Below are positions 18,601 through 27,398 of a DNA stretch of 64,000 bases, in pieces. The notes under the pieces are model-generated. The model saw only the letters and a list, made by a program, of their open reading frames with translations, made no database searches and was not told where the DNA came from. The translations under genes and the position numbers were made by a program. Within the stretch, counting starts at the first letter, position 1. The number at the start of each line of letters is the position of its first letter. Source of the DNA: CAVQBP01 sp963740945 (GTDB taxonomy: Bacteria > Bacteroidota > Ignavibacteria > Ignavibacteriales > Ignavibacteriaceae); NCBI GenBank assembly GCA_963740945.1, contig CAVUGE010000008.1:62001-126000 (forward strand). Direction: 5' to 3'.

Positions 18601-19416
18601 TTATTTGATGCATATTAAAAGGGGCCATGGAACATTAGAAGACCAGGATAATTCAGGGTGATTTCTAATATATATTCTGGTTGAAGGGCCTCCGTCAAAA
18701 TCTATAACATTTAATTCCTTTTTGAAAATTCCTGTTGATATAAGCATTTTGCCGAGTTCTGTAAGAGTGACAAAGTCTAAAGTTATAATTACATAGAATT
18801 CATTACTATTAACAGTTGCAAAAGTTGTACGTCTAGCCTGGCGGTTTCCATTGATTGATAAATTAATACTGGACGTATCAACCTGATTATCTTTTATTAT
18901 CTGTGGTCCTGTTTGAATAACAAGATCATAATCCCTGGTTTTATCAAGCTCATTCAAACTAAAAAAATCAACAATATTTCTCTTTGAGTTATATGCAAAT
19001 AAACGCGAAAGCTGTCTATCATCTTTTATATCTTCATAAATATTATTAGTTATTTTAAGATATCCAGAATGTTTATAATGAATTCCCGTATGTGCGGAAG
19101 AGTCATCATATAATTCATCAAAAAAAGACCCGTTAACAATTAATGAATAACCGCTGTCATTAGCGATCTGTTCAAGTGAATTTACAGGCCGCTGTGAATA
19201 TAGGTATGAAGAGATACGGGGAATTTTTACAATTGTTGTAGAATATTTATCGATCTTAAATATAGTTAGATCACCATCTTGAATTACCTTAATATTTAAG
19301 GTTGTATCAATTTCAGCTTCTGTAAACAAATTGTTTTCGGAGCCTGCTCCTTCTTTACAGCTAAAAAGAATTGAAATCAAAATTACTATAAATAATAAGC
19401 CTGACGATTTTTTCAT
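18601..19416 (-). CDS. Phosphodiester glycosidase (NAGPA-like) domain lipoprotein
   Basis: I choose the ATG at 19416 over one at 19446 because it gives a proper lipoprotein signal: MKKSSGLLFIVILISILFSC, acylated at Cys20, 271 residues in all. The mature part is the phosphodiester-glycosidase fold (DUF2233/NAGPA), with NGSFFD near 96, NLSINGNRQARRTTFATVN near 195-213 and the signature VIDFDGGPSTRIYI near 240-253. Homologues remove a phosphodiester-linked sugar or act in exopolysaccharide metabolism; the substrate is not known here. It is convergent with ccmF. Confidence 0.78.
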   Translation of the reverse strand: MKKSSGLLFIVILISILFSCKEGAGSENNLFTEAEIDTTLNIKVIQDGDLTIFKIDKYSTTIVKIPRISSYLYSQRPVNSLEQIANDSGYSLIVNGSFFDELYDDSSAHTGIHYKHSGYLKITNNIYEDIKDDRQLSRLFAYNSKRNIVDFFSLNELDKTRDYDLVIQTGPQIIKDNQVDTSSINLSINGNRQARRTTFATVNSNEFYVIITLDFVTLTELGKMLISTGIFKKELNVIDFDGGPSTRIYIRNHPELSWSSNVPWPLLICIK

Positions 19417-19577
19417 ACCTAAATGTAAGGAAAAATCTTTTAACAATAATAGAGAGTCTGTGTGAATGACATTAACCTTAAAACCTACGATATTTGGTAT
19501 GGTTTTTAAAGGGTTGAGGAATGATTATTCATTATATTAAAATTTGTATTGTAAATTAATTGTTTTCTAATCCTAAT

Positions 19578-20735
19578 TTATTCTTTTGCTTGATCCCTTT
19601 CTTTCTTTTCCAGGAGTTTACCCATCTCTGCGGAAGTTTCTTCTTCATTTGATTTATTTTCCATATCTTTATTGAGTCTGATGCTGTTTTCAAAGAGTTC
19701 TTCAGAAAGCTGAAAATTATTTAAATTGTTTTGAATCATTCCTTTGATTTTATATATATCCGCGATAGAAAGCGTATCATTGATTTTGTATGCAATTTCC
19801 ATTGCTTTATCCGTATATGCATCAGCTAAGGAATAGTTTTTTAAGCTTGTATAAATGAATGCTTTTCCAATATATGCAACCGCACAATTTGAAAGATAAT
19901 CGTTTGCCAGAGAAATTGTTATACATTTATTAAATTCATCAAGAGCAGCATCAAATTTTTCCAGGCGGGTGTATAACATTCCTATATTATGATATACCCG
20001 GGATAAGCGGCGGGTATCATTTAATAGTTCAAACTTTTCAACAGATTTTTTGCAGTTCCAGATAGCTTTTTCATAATTTCCCTGGATTGCATTGATAATT
20101 CCCAGATTAGTTAAAATCATGGCATGCGATGATAGATCATTTTCACCATTGAGATATGTCAAGGCATTTTCAAAATGTTCTTGTGCTTTTTCAAATTCAC
20201 CCTTTTCCCCGTAAAGCGTACCCAGCATGTTTTCGCATTTTGCTATGCCTGATTCATCGCCAATTGATTTGAAAATATTCATCGCTTCGGAGAGATAATA
20301 GCTGCTGTCCTCCCAATATGCTTGCGACCAATAAATTCTTGAAATCATTAAATTTGTTTCAGCAAATATTGACGGGTAATTTTGAGAGTTGATTTTGTCT
20401 AATTGATATTCAGCTATCTCAAGAGAATATGTATTTTCTCCTACAAAAAGCATCAGCTGCGAAAGATCCAGTATCAATCTATAATATTTCTCTTCCTCTA
20501 AGAGTTTTTCACAATCTATAATTATTTTATCTATGATTAGGCGATAGTTAATCCCTTCCGGCAGATTATAACTTACATGTTCTAATTCCAATTCAGAAAG
20601 TGAATTATTTACATTTCCGGTGCAGGAAATATCTTCTTTAAGAACCTTAATGAAATTTTCAGTGTCATTTTCAGGCAGATAATTGCTGATCAGGTTTCTT
20701 ATATCATTTTCAATATGTGAGAAATTATTATCCAT
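19578..20735 (-). CDS. Cytosolic tetratricopeptide-repeat protein (paralogue 1)
   Basis: The 385-residue protein lacks a signal peptide. After a polar ~90-residue head it consists of TPR units of 34-40 residues, for example AKCENMLGTLYGEKGEFEKAQEHF, ILTNLGIINAIQGNYEKAIWNC and VYHNIGMLYTRLEKFDAALDEF. It is clearly related to the gene that follows upstream on the same strand: matching repeats occur in the same order. TPR arrays are protein-binding scaffolds. Nothing in the neighbourhood names the partner. It starts 15 bp after the paralogue's stop, so the two are an operon. Confidence 0.7.
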   Translation of the reverse strand: MDNNFSHIENDIRNLISNYLPENDTENFIKVLKEDISCTGNVNNSLSELELEHVSYNLPEGINYRLIIDKIIIDCEKLLEEEKYYRLILDLSQLMLFVGENTYSLEIAEYQLDKINSQNYPSIFAETNLMISRIYWSQAYWEDSSYYLSEAMNIFKSIGDESGIAKCENMLGTLYGEKGEFEKAQEHFENALTYLNGENDLSSHAMILTNLGIINAIQGNYEKAIWNCKKSVEKFELLNDTRRLSRVYHNIGMLYTRLEKFDAALDEFNKCITISLANDYLSNCAVAYIGKAFIYTSLKNYSLADAYTDKAMEIAYKINDTLSIADIYKIKGMIQNNLNNFQLSEELFENSIRLNKDMENKSNEEETSAEMGKLLEKKERDQAKE

Positions 20736-20750
20736 TTTCTTATTTATGCT

Positions 20751-21995
20751 TTACATTCCCATATTAAAATTTAAAGTTTCCTCAATCTTTTTAACTTTCA
20801 TAGCATCTTTTATCTTTTTATAAAAATCTAATGCGCTTTTTAAATAAAAACTTTTCGATTCAAAATTTTTTAAATCATCATAAAGCATACCCAGTTCAAT
20901 ACATGTTTCAGCTATATTCAATTCATTTTTTAATGTAGTATTTATCCTTAGGCTGTTAAGCAAATAATTCTCAGAAATATTAAAGTTTTTCAATTCTCTC
21001 TCAATAGTTCCTTTAACCTTATAGATATCGGCAATAGTAATTTTATTATCGGTAGAATGACTTATTTCAAGTGCTTTTTCCGCAAACTCAGCAGCATAAT
21101 GGAAAGCTTTCAATGGAATTAAGGCCCTGGATTTTGCGAGATAAAACATACATAAAATTGAAAGGAATCTATTTTTCTTTGTAATTTCGATTCCTTCATC
21201 AAAAGCAGAGATTGCAGCAGAATAATTTTCTTTTTCAAAATATACCATCCCTAAATTGAGAGTAACATTTGCTATATTCTTATAATCAGAAAGTTCTTTA
21301 AATATTTTCAGAGCATTATTTAAGCGGAAAAGTGCATCATCAAAATTCCCCTGGATATTATTTATTATACCCAAATTAGCTTCTACGTTGGCTGCCATTT
21401 CAGAATTCTTTTCAGGATTCATTAAGATCAGACTTGCCTCAAAATGTTTTTTGGCATTTTCTATATCACCAAGCTCTCCAGAGATAGAACCTAATAAATT
21501 CTCACATTTTGCCATTCCATAATTATCATTGGCCTGGCTGAAGATCGATTGTGCTTCTGCAATTGCAGACAGGCTTCTTGACCAGCTTCCCCTATTGATA
21601 TATACATTTGCTAATCCCAATAAGGATTCTGCTTTATAAATACTTAAACCGGAACTTTTTATCTTTGCTTTTTTAAAGATTTCGGCGGCTAAATTTAATT
21701 TGCCGCCGGAAATACATACTTTCCCAAGTTCTAACAAAAACTTACAGAACTTATTAGTCTCTAATTTCTTTTCTGAAAATGTTATTGTTCTATCTATTTT
21801 GATTCTTTCATTAAAATTATCAGCTTTTATTTTCAGTTGGTCTCTGTAGAAATTATTAATCTTTTCATCTATTCCGTTAACTCCGGTTTCATGATGTATT
21901 AAGTTGACATTAAAGTCGCTATAATTATTATCACCTAGATAATCTTTCAGCAGCTTGTCTAATTCAATATCAAATGTAGAATTCGGAGTTGACAT
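20751..21995 (-). CDS. Cytosolic tetratricopeptide-repeat protein (paralogue 2)
   Basis: The 414-residue protein is the upstream partner of the similar TPR gene. The shared phrases include GMAKCENLLGSISGELGDIENAKKHFEASL, with the paralogue reading IAKCENMLGTLYGEKGEFEKAQEHFENAL, and ISHSTDNKITIADIYKVKGTIERELKNF, with IAYKINDTLSIADIYKIKGMIQNNLNNF. (each split over about 30 residues.) This points to tandem gene duplication. No catalytic domain is visible. It lies 19 bp after the frameshifted lipoprotein gene and is probably transcribed from the same promoter. Confidence 0.7.
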   Translation of the reverse strand: MSTPNSTFDIELDKLLKDYLGDNNYSDFNVNLIHHETGVNGIDEKINNFYRDQLKIKADNFNERIKIDRTITFSEKKLETNKFCKFLLELGKVCISGGKLNLAAEIFKKAKIKSSGLSIYKAESLLGLANVYINRGSWSRSLSAIAEAQSIFSQANDNYGMAKCENLLGSISGELGDIENAKKHFEASLILMNPEKNSEMAANVEANLGIINNIQGNFDDALFRLNNALKIFKELSDYKNIANVTLNLGMVYFEKENYSAAISAFDEGIEITKKNRFLSILCMFYLAKSRALIPLKAFHYAAEFAEKALEISHSTDNKITIADIYKVKGTIERELKNFNISENYLLNSLRINTTLKNELNIAETCIELGMLYDDLKNFESKSFYLKSALDFYKKIKDAMKVKKIEETLNFNMGM

Positions 21996-22014
21996 CTTTT
22001 TTTTCTATAAAAAA

Positions 22015-22594
22015 TTAGTTAATAAATCCCCATCGTGAAAAATGAGGCAGCTGGGCATCGATTATTTGTAATTTACCTGACTGTTTTTCAACATAAATAC
22101 TCTGATATTTTGCTTTATAATATTTGCCGTCAGGTGCCATATAAACGAAGCTTACATTAGAAGGATCAACGTTGCTCAGATCAACACCCATAATAGTTAA
22201 ATTATAAATTACAGGTTTTGCCCAGGTACCGGAAGGCGAAAATGAAGCAGTGCCAAACTGATCATTAATCAGACATAGAAACATATCTTGAACCGGTAAA
22301 AGAATACCGCTGGAATCTTGCATTAGCAGTAATAGAAATCCATCCGAAAGGACCGCCTGCATAGCCGGTATTAATCTCTAATAAAGATTCCTGATCACCG
22401 TAGATAGTTTTACCAACAAAAATATCTTTTTTGAGAGCCAAATCATCAGAAGAAGGCAGGGTAATCCAATTCGGATTGCTGACTTGCTCATCAGTATTTA
22501 TTGAATTATTAACTGGTGAAACCATATTTGATTCATCAGTGCAGCCAATTACAAATAAGGCTAAAACCATTAGCATTGATAAATATTTTAACAT
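22015..22594 (-). pseudogene. Lipoprotein gene split by a frameshift
   Basis: Two overlapping frames encode one protein. The first (from ATG 22594) has a lipoprotein signal with LFVIGC, Cys18, and reads up to VSMSD then stop. The second frame carries INDQFGTASFSPSGTW, then VDPSNVSFVYMAPDGKYY and the end LPHFSRWGFIN. Joining VSMS to INDQFG requires removing one base near 22270 and gives a ~192-residue protein whose C-terminal half (FSPSGTW.KP..., DPSNV.FVY.APDG, LPHFSR) is a familiar surface-lipoprotein layout. Either a real inactivating mutation or a sequencing error. Confidence 0.7.
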
Positions 22595-22987
22595 CTCTTT
22601 CTCCTTATATTTTTTTTAACATTTTACAAACTGTGTATTTCATTATTCAACGCTGATACCATATAATAATTAGTAATTATTACTTGATGATTTTATTTGT
22701 ACGATATTATCAGTAAATAATTCTTAGCGGTTTAGTAAGAATTACTGTTTTATTTTTGTACTATGTTTTATAATGATGCATTTTGTTCAAAAATTCTATT
22801 TTTAATCATTTTTGCAATAAAAAGTAATTGTTTAATAAGCTGAATAACCAAGAAATGCAAAAGTGTTTGATTTTGGAATAATTTTTAATTTGTTTTTTTT
22901 GAATATGAAGGAATAATTTTTATAACTTTGCTATAGGCTAAAGAAAAAATTTTATCAAAACTCCTTTTTAAGAGGATTATTTAATTT
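22595..22987. other. Divergent promoter region, 393 bp
   Basis: AT-rich spacer between the minus-strand lipoprotein/TPR operon and the plus-strand kinase. It contains one recognisable Bacteroidota-type promoter (22898-22930). No ORF is supported. Confidence 0.5.
22898..22930 (+). promoter_or_regulatory. Bacteroidota-type housekeeping promoter for the PAS kinase
   Basis: TTTG at 22898-22901 and TAACTTTG at 22923-22930, separated by 21 nt, fit the TTTG / TAnnTTTG consensus of the Bacteroidota primary sigma factor. It points to the kinase gene starting at 22988. Confidence 0.5.
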
Positions 22988-24505
22988 ATGAAAGAAGAGG
23001 TGGATGGATTCTTTAGCTCATCTGAAGAAAATCCCGAAAATTATAAATCTGAGTTTTTTGATTCGGAACATTTTCCTTCGGGATTTCTCGTCTTAAACCA
23101 GGAAGAAAAAATAGTTGATATAAATGGTTTTGGTCAATCTTTAATTGGTAAGAAGAAAAAAGAGCTGCTAAATCAAAAATTCTCAGATTTTATTTTTGAG
23201 AAGGACATAAGGATATTTGAGAAGATTTTAAATAAAGCTTCCGAAAGTTCACAGCCCCAAATAGAGGAAATCAGGATTAAAAAGGCTGTCGATAATTATC
23301 TCCCTTCATTAATTATGATTAAATGCCATGTATTACAACATGCACAAAAAAAATTTTACTTTTTATTTATCATTGATTTTACGTTGCAAAAAGTAAAAGA
23401 AGAAATAATTAAAGATAGTGAAGCAAGGTTTGAGAATATAGCAAACACAGCTCCGGTAATGATCTGGATTGCCGACGTAAGCGGATTGTTCAGTTTTGTT
23501 AATAAAATCTGGCTTGAATATTCAGGTAAAGGGATAGGGGAACAATTAGGCATGAATTGGTTGAAATATGTTCACTCTGATGATGTGGAAAATTTATTAA
23601 ATAAATATAGTGATGCCATTAGGACTAGAAATCCTTTTACATTCGAATTTAGACTAAAAAACAGAGAGGGTAAATACGAGTGGATGATGATTAAAGGAAC
23701 ACCCCGATTAAGTAGTGATAGTATTTTTATGGGATTTATCGGTTCATGCACTAATATTAATGCTCAAAAAGAGTTTGAAGAGAAGATAAAAAAAGTGAAC
23801 TCCGAGCTCATAGAGATTAACGCTGCTAAGGATAAATTTTTTTCAATTATATCACATGATTTACGGAGTCCATTGGGGGGATTAATGCAGATTCTTGAAG
23901 TTCTTGAAGATTCTTACGATGTTCTTGATGAAAAAGAAAAATTTCATATTATTACTGAAGCTGCAGATGCATCAAAAATGGTATATACACTTATGGAAAA
24001 CCTTCTTGAATGGTCAAGAATCCAAACCGGAAGAATTCCTTTTAATCCTGAAAAAATTGAACTTCTTCCTATATTAAGGGGAATTGAATCATTATACTCT
24101 CAAAATTTAAAAAATAAACAAATTACTTTAACTATAAAGGTAGAGCCAGGTATATTCTTAAACGCTGATATTAAAATGACAGATACTATTTTTAGAAATC
24201 TTGTTTCAAATGCAATAAAATTTACAAATCCCGGTGGTTTAATTTTAATTTCATCAAAATCAGACGGAAAATGGATTACTATAAATGTTAAGGACAGCGG
24301 GGTAGGAATTGAGGGAGAGAATTTGGATAAGTTATTTAGAACAGAAGTAAGCTATTCTACAGAGGGAACCGGAAAAGAAAAAGGTTCAGGTTTAGGTTTG
24401 GTGCTTTGCAAGGAATTAATTGAAAAACATGGTGGCAAAATCGGAGTTGAAAGCAAAAAAGATTATGGCACTAATTTTTATTTTACACTCCCTACAATGC
24501 TATAA
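22988..24505 (+). CDS. Cytosolic PAS-PAS sensor histidine kinase
   Basis: The 505-residue protein has no membrane segment. Two PAS-type domains occupy about 25-140 and 145-265 (the second with NTAPVMIWIADVSGLFSFVN and FEFRLKNREGKYEWM). HisKA follows with FSIISHDLRSPLGG, phospho-acceptor His290. The ATPase domain has RNLVSNAIKFTN (N box), DSGVGI (G1) and GSGLGLVLCKELIEKHGG (G2). The C-terminal kinase half closely resembles the REC-kinase at 50958-52109 (both have LLEWSRIQTGRIPFNPE-like or LILWVRLQTGLIPFNPE stretches). No response regulator is adjacent, so it is an orphan kinase. Confidence 0.9.
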   Translation: MKEEVDGFFSSSEENPENYKSEFFDSEHFPSGFLVLNQEEKIVDINGFGQSLIGKKKKELLNQKFSDFIFEKDIRIFEKILNKASESSQPQIEEIRIKKAVDNYLPSLIMIKCHVLQHAQKKFYFLFIIDFTLQKVKEEIIKDSEARFENIANTAPVMIWIADVSGLFSFVNKIWLEYSGKGIGEQLGMNWLKYVHSDDVENLLNKYSDAIRTRNPFTFEFRLKNREGKYEWMMIKGTPRLSSDSIFMGFIGSCTNINAQKEFEEKIKKVNSELIEINAAKDKFFSIISHDLRSPLGGLMQILEVLEDSYDVLDEKEKFHIITEAADASKMVYTLMENLLEWSRIQTGRIPFNPEKIELLPILRGIESLYSQNLKNKQITLTIKVEPGIFLNADIKMTDTIFRNLVSNAIKFTNPGGLILISSKSDGKWITINVKDSGVGIEGENLDKLFRTEVSYSTEGTGKEKGSGLGLVLCKELIEKHGGKIGVESKKDYGTNFYFTLPTML

Positions 24506-24854
24506 TTACTGTATTTAAAAGAACTGTGTTTAAATTTGAAGTACAATTTTTTTACTGTGACAAATCTGACCCTAAAAGTGCATACTACGAAGGCGGTTTT
24601 TAGTTTCAAGAGAATTAACATACCCTATTAAATTTTTTAGAAAAGCTCTCATGTACGCCCTATACAAGTGTATCCTATTACAATTTTATATGTTGTAACA
24701 CAATGATGCTGGACTATAGCACTTAATTTTAGCTAGGTGCTGTTGAAAAAACCGCTTCTTTCCCACCCCTTCATCCCAGCCTCTGTATCTTAATATCAAC
24801 AGAGATGAGGAATTAACTGATATAGATAAGATGATTAAAGAGTTTTAAGATTTA
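24506..24854. other. Intergenic region, 349 bp
   Basis: No full gene. A 15-codon stretch at 24801-24848 (RDEELTDIDKMIKEF, then stop) resembles the C-terminal part of the DUF72 remnant at 56559-56711 and may be a tiny relic. Otherwise nothing recognised. Confidence 0.4.
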
Positions 24855-25778
24855 TTAGGACACAGCTGAGGACTCGTTTGCTCCTGTTTTCGCATTCATG
24901 AAAGTTCTCTTCTCTTCTCTCAATCTATTTAGTCTCATTGAGTTAGTTCTGAATTTGGGTATGAAAATAGAGAGAAAGTAACTCCTTATTATGTACCACC
25001 AAAAGCTCCTTTCAAGAAGAACAGGATCTATATTATGTTCAATTTCCTTGTGAGCTTCAGGAACTTTACTCCAATGCAGTCCGGCTTTATGATGGTGTAT
25101 TGTATGATAGCCATTATTAAAAAGAAGAAAATTTAGAAAACCTGTAAAATTTCTGGAATGATTCCACTCGGATTCTTCATTGGCGTGAACATGCTGCACG
25201 TAATTGAAAACTAAAACACTGAAGAGAGATACCTGTTGGGGTATAATAACAAAAAGTAATGCTTTATGCCAATCAATTAATAAAGCTATAGCTACCCATA
25301 AAATAAGTACGGCGTATTGTGAAATGCTCACCCAATATTTCTCTTTGTTCTTTGCTTTCATCTCTTTCAAATAGATGAAGATTGCCTTTTGCTGATAATA
25401 TCCGCTTATAGTCGGATATGAAATGAGAGTAAGAAAGTTATTCTTTTCACTTATCCTGTATGTTATAGAATCATCGCCTTCGCGATTATTAAAACGGTGG
25501 TGATTTTTATTGTGTGTAGGTATCCATGCAAATATTGGAAAACCATAAAACACAGTTAGCCACCAACCGGTAAGTATATTCAGGTTTTTAGATTGCCACA
25601 TCGGAAGGTGGTTGTGATTATGTGTCATTACAGATACTGCAACTGACATAAATAAATACCATGCATAGATGAAAGGGTTAACACCAATCCAAACCCATTG
25701 TATAATTAACATGATGGTGGTAGTAAATATATAGAGAAGACTCTTAATGTCTGCCTTGTTTTTTAACTTCATATTCAT
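24855..25778 (-). CDS. Membrane fatty acid desaturase family protein
   Basis: The 307-residue protein has four hydrophobic stretches and the three histidine boxes of the membrane di-iron desaturase/hydroxylase superfamily: HNHNH at 53-57, HNKNHH at 89-94 and HTIHHH at 225-230, plus an additional QHVHAN near 195. These ligate the two irons used for O2-dependent C-H oxidation of a lipid chain at the inner membrane. An oxygen-using enzyme implies at least microaerobic life stages. Substrate (fatty acyl lipid or carotenoid-like) is uncertain. It stands alone between long spacers. Confidence 0.85.
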   Translation of the reverse strand: MNMKLKNKADIKSLLYIFTTTIMLIIQWVWIGVNPFIYAWYLFMSVAVSVMTHNHNHLPMWQSKNLNILTGWWLTVFYGFPIFAWIPTHNKNHHRFNNREGDDSITYRISEKNNFLTLISYPTISGYYQQKAIFIYLKEMKAKNKEKYWVSISQYAVLILWVAIALLIDWHKALLFVIIPQQVSLFSVLVFNYVQHVHANEESEWNHSRNFTGFLNFLLFNNGYHTIHHHKAGLHWSKVPEAHKEIEHNIDPVLLERSFWWYIIRSYFLSIFIPKFRTNSMRLNRLREEKRTFMNAKTGANESSAVS

Positions 25779-26239
25779 TTAGATAATCACTTTAATTTAT
25801 AAAAAATATTAAGTTTAATCATTATTCTAACATATTAAATTTTGCTTCAATTATATACTTATATATACTTATCATTTTTACTAAATGCAATTAAGAATCA
25901 TAGTATCTTAAAACAGCCTCTATAAGTCTTATACATTAAAAAATTCATTATGACTCTATCTCTTCAAAAAATTTTTCTCTGTATTTAGTCTTGAGTAAAT
26001 ATATTATTATTATTTAGTAAATAAAACAATACATCAAAAGTATGAAATATGGATTAATCCATTTGATGTAGCAGATTGACTACATTAAAATAAAATCTAA
26101 GCCCAATAAAAGCAACCATAATTCCTATAAAAGCGTAGCATCAGCACGATTTTTAGGAATTAGGTTAGAGAGTGATTTTAACTTTTATTAGAACTACTTT
26201 AAACAAGAACCTTTAACCGGAGCACCCAATCTGGAAATC
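25779..26239. other. Intergenic region, 461 bp
   Basis: No ORF is supported. It contains the short hairpin repeat at 26032-26068 and otherwise AT-rich sequence. Confidence 0.4.
26032..26068. repeat. 37 bp hairpin repeat, copy 1
   Basis: CATCAAA and TTTGATG arms surround AGTATGAAAT and a perfect palindrome ATGGATTAATCCAT. A second copy with changed but still pairing arms lies at 56948-56986. Confidence 0.55.
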
Positions 26240-26650
26240 TCAAAAATTCAGAAACATTAAACCACAATGGGATTTTTTAATTTTCTTTAAAATATTTCGG
26301 TATATCTTTTTCACATCTTCAAGATTCTTAGAATCTATATTCATTCCTAATCGAGAAAAAATAACGGCTAAGCTAGTTTTAATGTATTCTTTTACATCTA
26401 GATCATTTTTATTCTTTGAAGTTTTTTTATTTATATTTTGTCTAATATCTTTAATAATTTCATCAAACCCTTCCGGAATTTTAGGTAGGTTTTCTTGCTT
26501 AAAAAATGAAATAACTGATAATATTGTTAGTGCTGCCTTATAAGTTAGAAACTTCTGCCATAAACTTAAAATTTTTTGGTTAGCAAGATAAGAAATTGAT
26601 ACTATAAATAAATAAATAAGGAAAGGTTTGAGTTGAATATTATTAAAAAG
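26240..26650 (-). pseudogene. Probable gene remnant, 136 open codons without a start
   Basis: The minus strand is open from stop to stop over 137 codons and lacks any ATG, GTG or TTG in the first two thirds. The translation looks like protein: one hydrophobic segment (LIYLFIVSISYLANQK) then a charged helical part with IPEGFDEIIKDIRQ, DLDVKEYIKTSLAVIFS and LEDVKKIYRNILKKI. I do not recognise the family. Most likely the 3' part of a gene whose 5' end was lost; an unusual start cannot be excluded. Confidence 0.35.
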
Positions 26651-26670
26651 TTATTTGATAGGACATATTT

Positions 26671-26704
26671 AAAAAAAGTATGCGGTGCTGCTAAACCGCA
26701 TACT
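26671..26704 (-). terminator. Rho-independent terminator of the Gly-rich secreted protein gene
   Basis: On the minus strand a perfect 10 bp stem AGTATGCGGT / ACCGCATACT with an 8-nt loop is followed directly by a run of T. It lies 33 bp after the stop of the gene at 26737. Confidence 0.88.
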
Positions 26705-26736
26705 GCTAAGTGCTAACCGGGTGATTCTGGTTAACG

Positions 26737-27162
26737 TTATTTTTTCCCGGAATTCTGATTTCTTTTTCCTTTTGGCCCTGTACCATCACACGTACCTGTA
26801 CCGAAACCTGACCCATAACCTGTTCCATCTTTAGGGCCTACTCCGCTGTTTCCCGTACCATCACCAGTACCAAATGCTCCCTTTCCGACATTATTTTTAC
26901 TCATATTTCCATGCATAAATTTTTTCCCGCTTCCATCCATAGGTTTCACATAATCAGGGTCCTGTCCATTTGGAATACCATCACCATCATTATCAAAACC
27001 GTAGCCGGTTTGAAAGTTATCACATATACCATCGCCATTTAAATCTACAAATGCTTTCCCTGATTTATTCACTTTTGTCTGTGCGGGCACATCTAATGAT
27101 GTAAAATAAAACGACAGGGCTAAAACCAGTGAAAATATTAAAGTTAATTTTCTTCGTCTCAT
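26737..27162 (-). CDS. Small secreted glycine-rich protein with calcium-loop-like motifs
   Basis: The 141-residue protein has a signal peptide (LIFSLVLALSFYF, cleavage near PAQT). Two acidic loops follow: FVDLNGDGICDNF (38-50) and DNDGDGIPNGQDPD (57-70), of the dockerin/thrombospondin type 3 calcium-binding form. The rest is Gly/Thr/Lys-rich low complexity (GTGDGTGNSGVGPKDGTGYG). The first loop is shared with the protein at 32000-32293 (FIDKDGDGICD). Both genes have a sigma-54 promoter and the same upstream operator, and they flank the two-component genes between them. Function unknown; a cell-surface or periplasmic, metal-binding role is inferred. Confidence 0.7.
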   Translation of the reverse strand: MRRRKLTLIFSLVLALSFYFTSLDVPAQTKVNKSGKAFVDLNGDGICDNFQTGYGFDNDGDGIPNGQDPDYVKPMDGSGKKFMHGNMSKNNVGKGAFGTGDGTGNSGVGPKDGTGYGSGFGTGTCDGTGPKGKRNQNSGKK

Positions 27163-27212
27163 GATATTGCTCCTTCTATTTTTTGGGGTTTAATTGTTTC
27201 AACACATGATAG

Positions 27213-27227
27213 TCAATCAATGTGCCA
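27213..27227 (-). promoter_or_regulatory. Sigma-54 promoter for the Gly-rich secreted protein
   Basis: On the minus strand TGGCACA-TTGA-TTGA: the -24 GG and TGGCAC are perfect; the -12 element is TTGA instead of TTGC. It lies about 50 bp before the ATG at 27162, and next to an NtrC-type regulator gene. Confidence 0.7.
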
Positions 27228-27277
27228 CATAAATTAATCTAAAATTATAGATTATTATTAGTCAGTCATGATAAATC

Positions 27278-27315
27278 CGACTATAAAGACGATTTTGTCG
27301 ACTTCCTTGTCGAAA
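27278..27315. promoter_or_regulatory. Tandem upstream activator operator, copy 1
   Basis: CGAC-N6-GACG-N6-TCGAC-N6-GTCGAAA: two dyads of the form CGAC-N6-G(A/T)CG, 21 bp apart. The identical arrangement with different N6 spacers occurs at 32537-32574. It lies about 50 bp upstream of the sigma-54 -24 element and upstream of the sensor kinase gene, so it may also serve that gene. Confidence 0.7.
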
Positions 27316-27398
27316 AAAATATGGAATCTTACTCGATTAATAAGAATCAAACCAAATGAATTATTAAATTTACTATTAGGGTTTTCATAATTTTCTAA

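Noticed and set aside
24801..24848. Short DUF72-like tail RDEELTDIDKMIKEF
   Set aside because: Similarity to the relic at 56559-56711 covers only ~12 residues without the diagnostic NNHYEGYAP part; kept only as a note in the intergenic entry.
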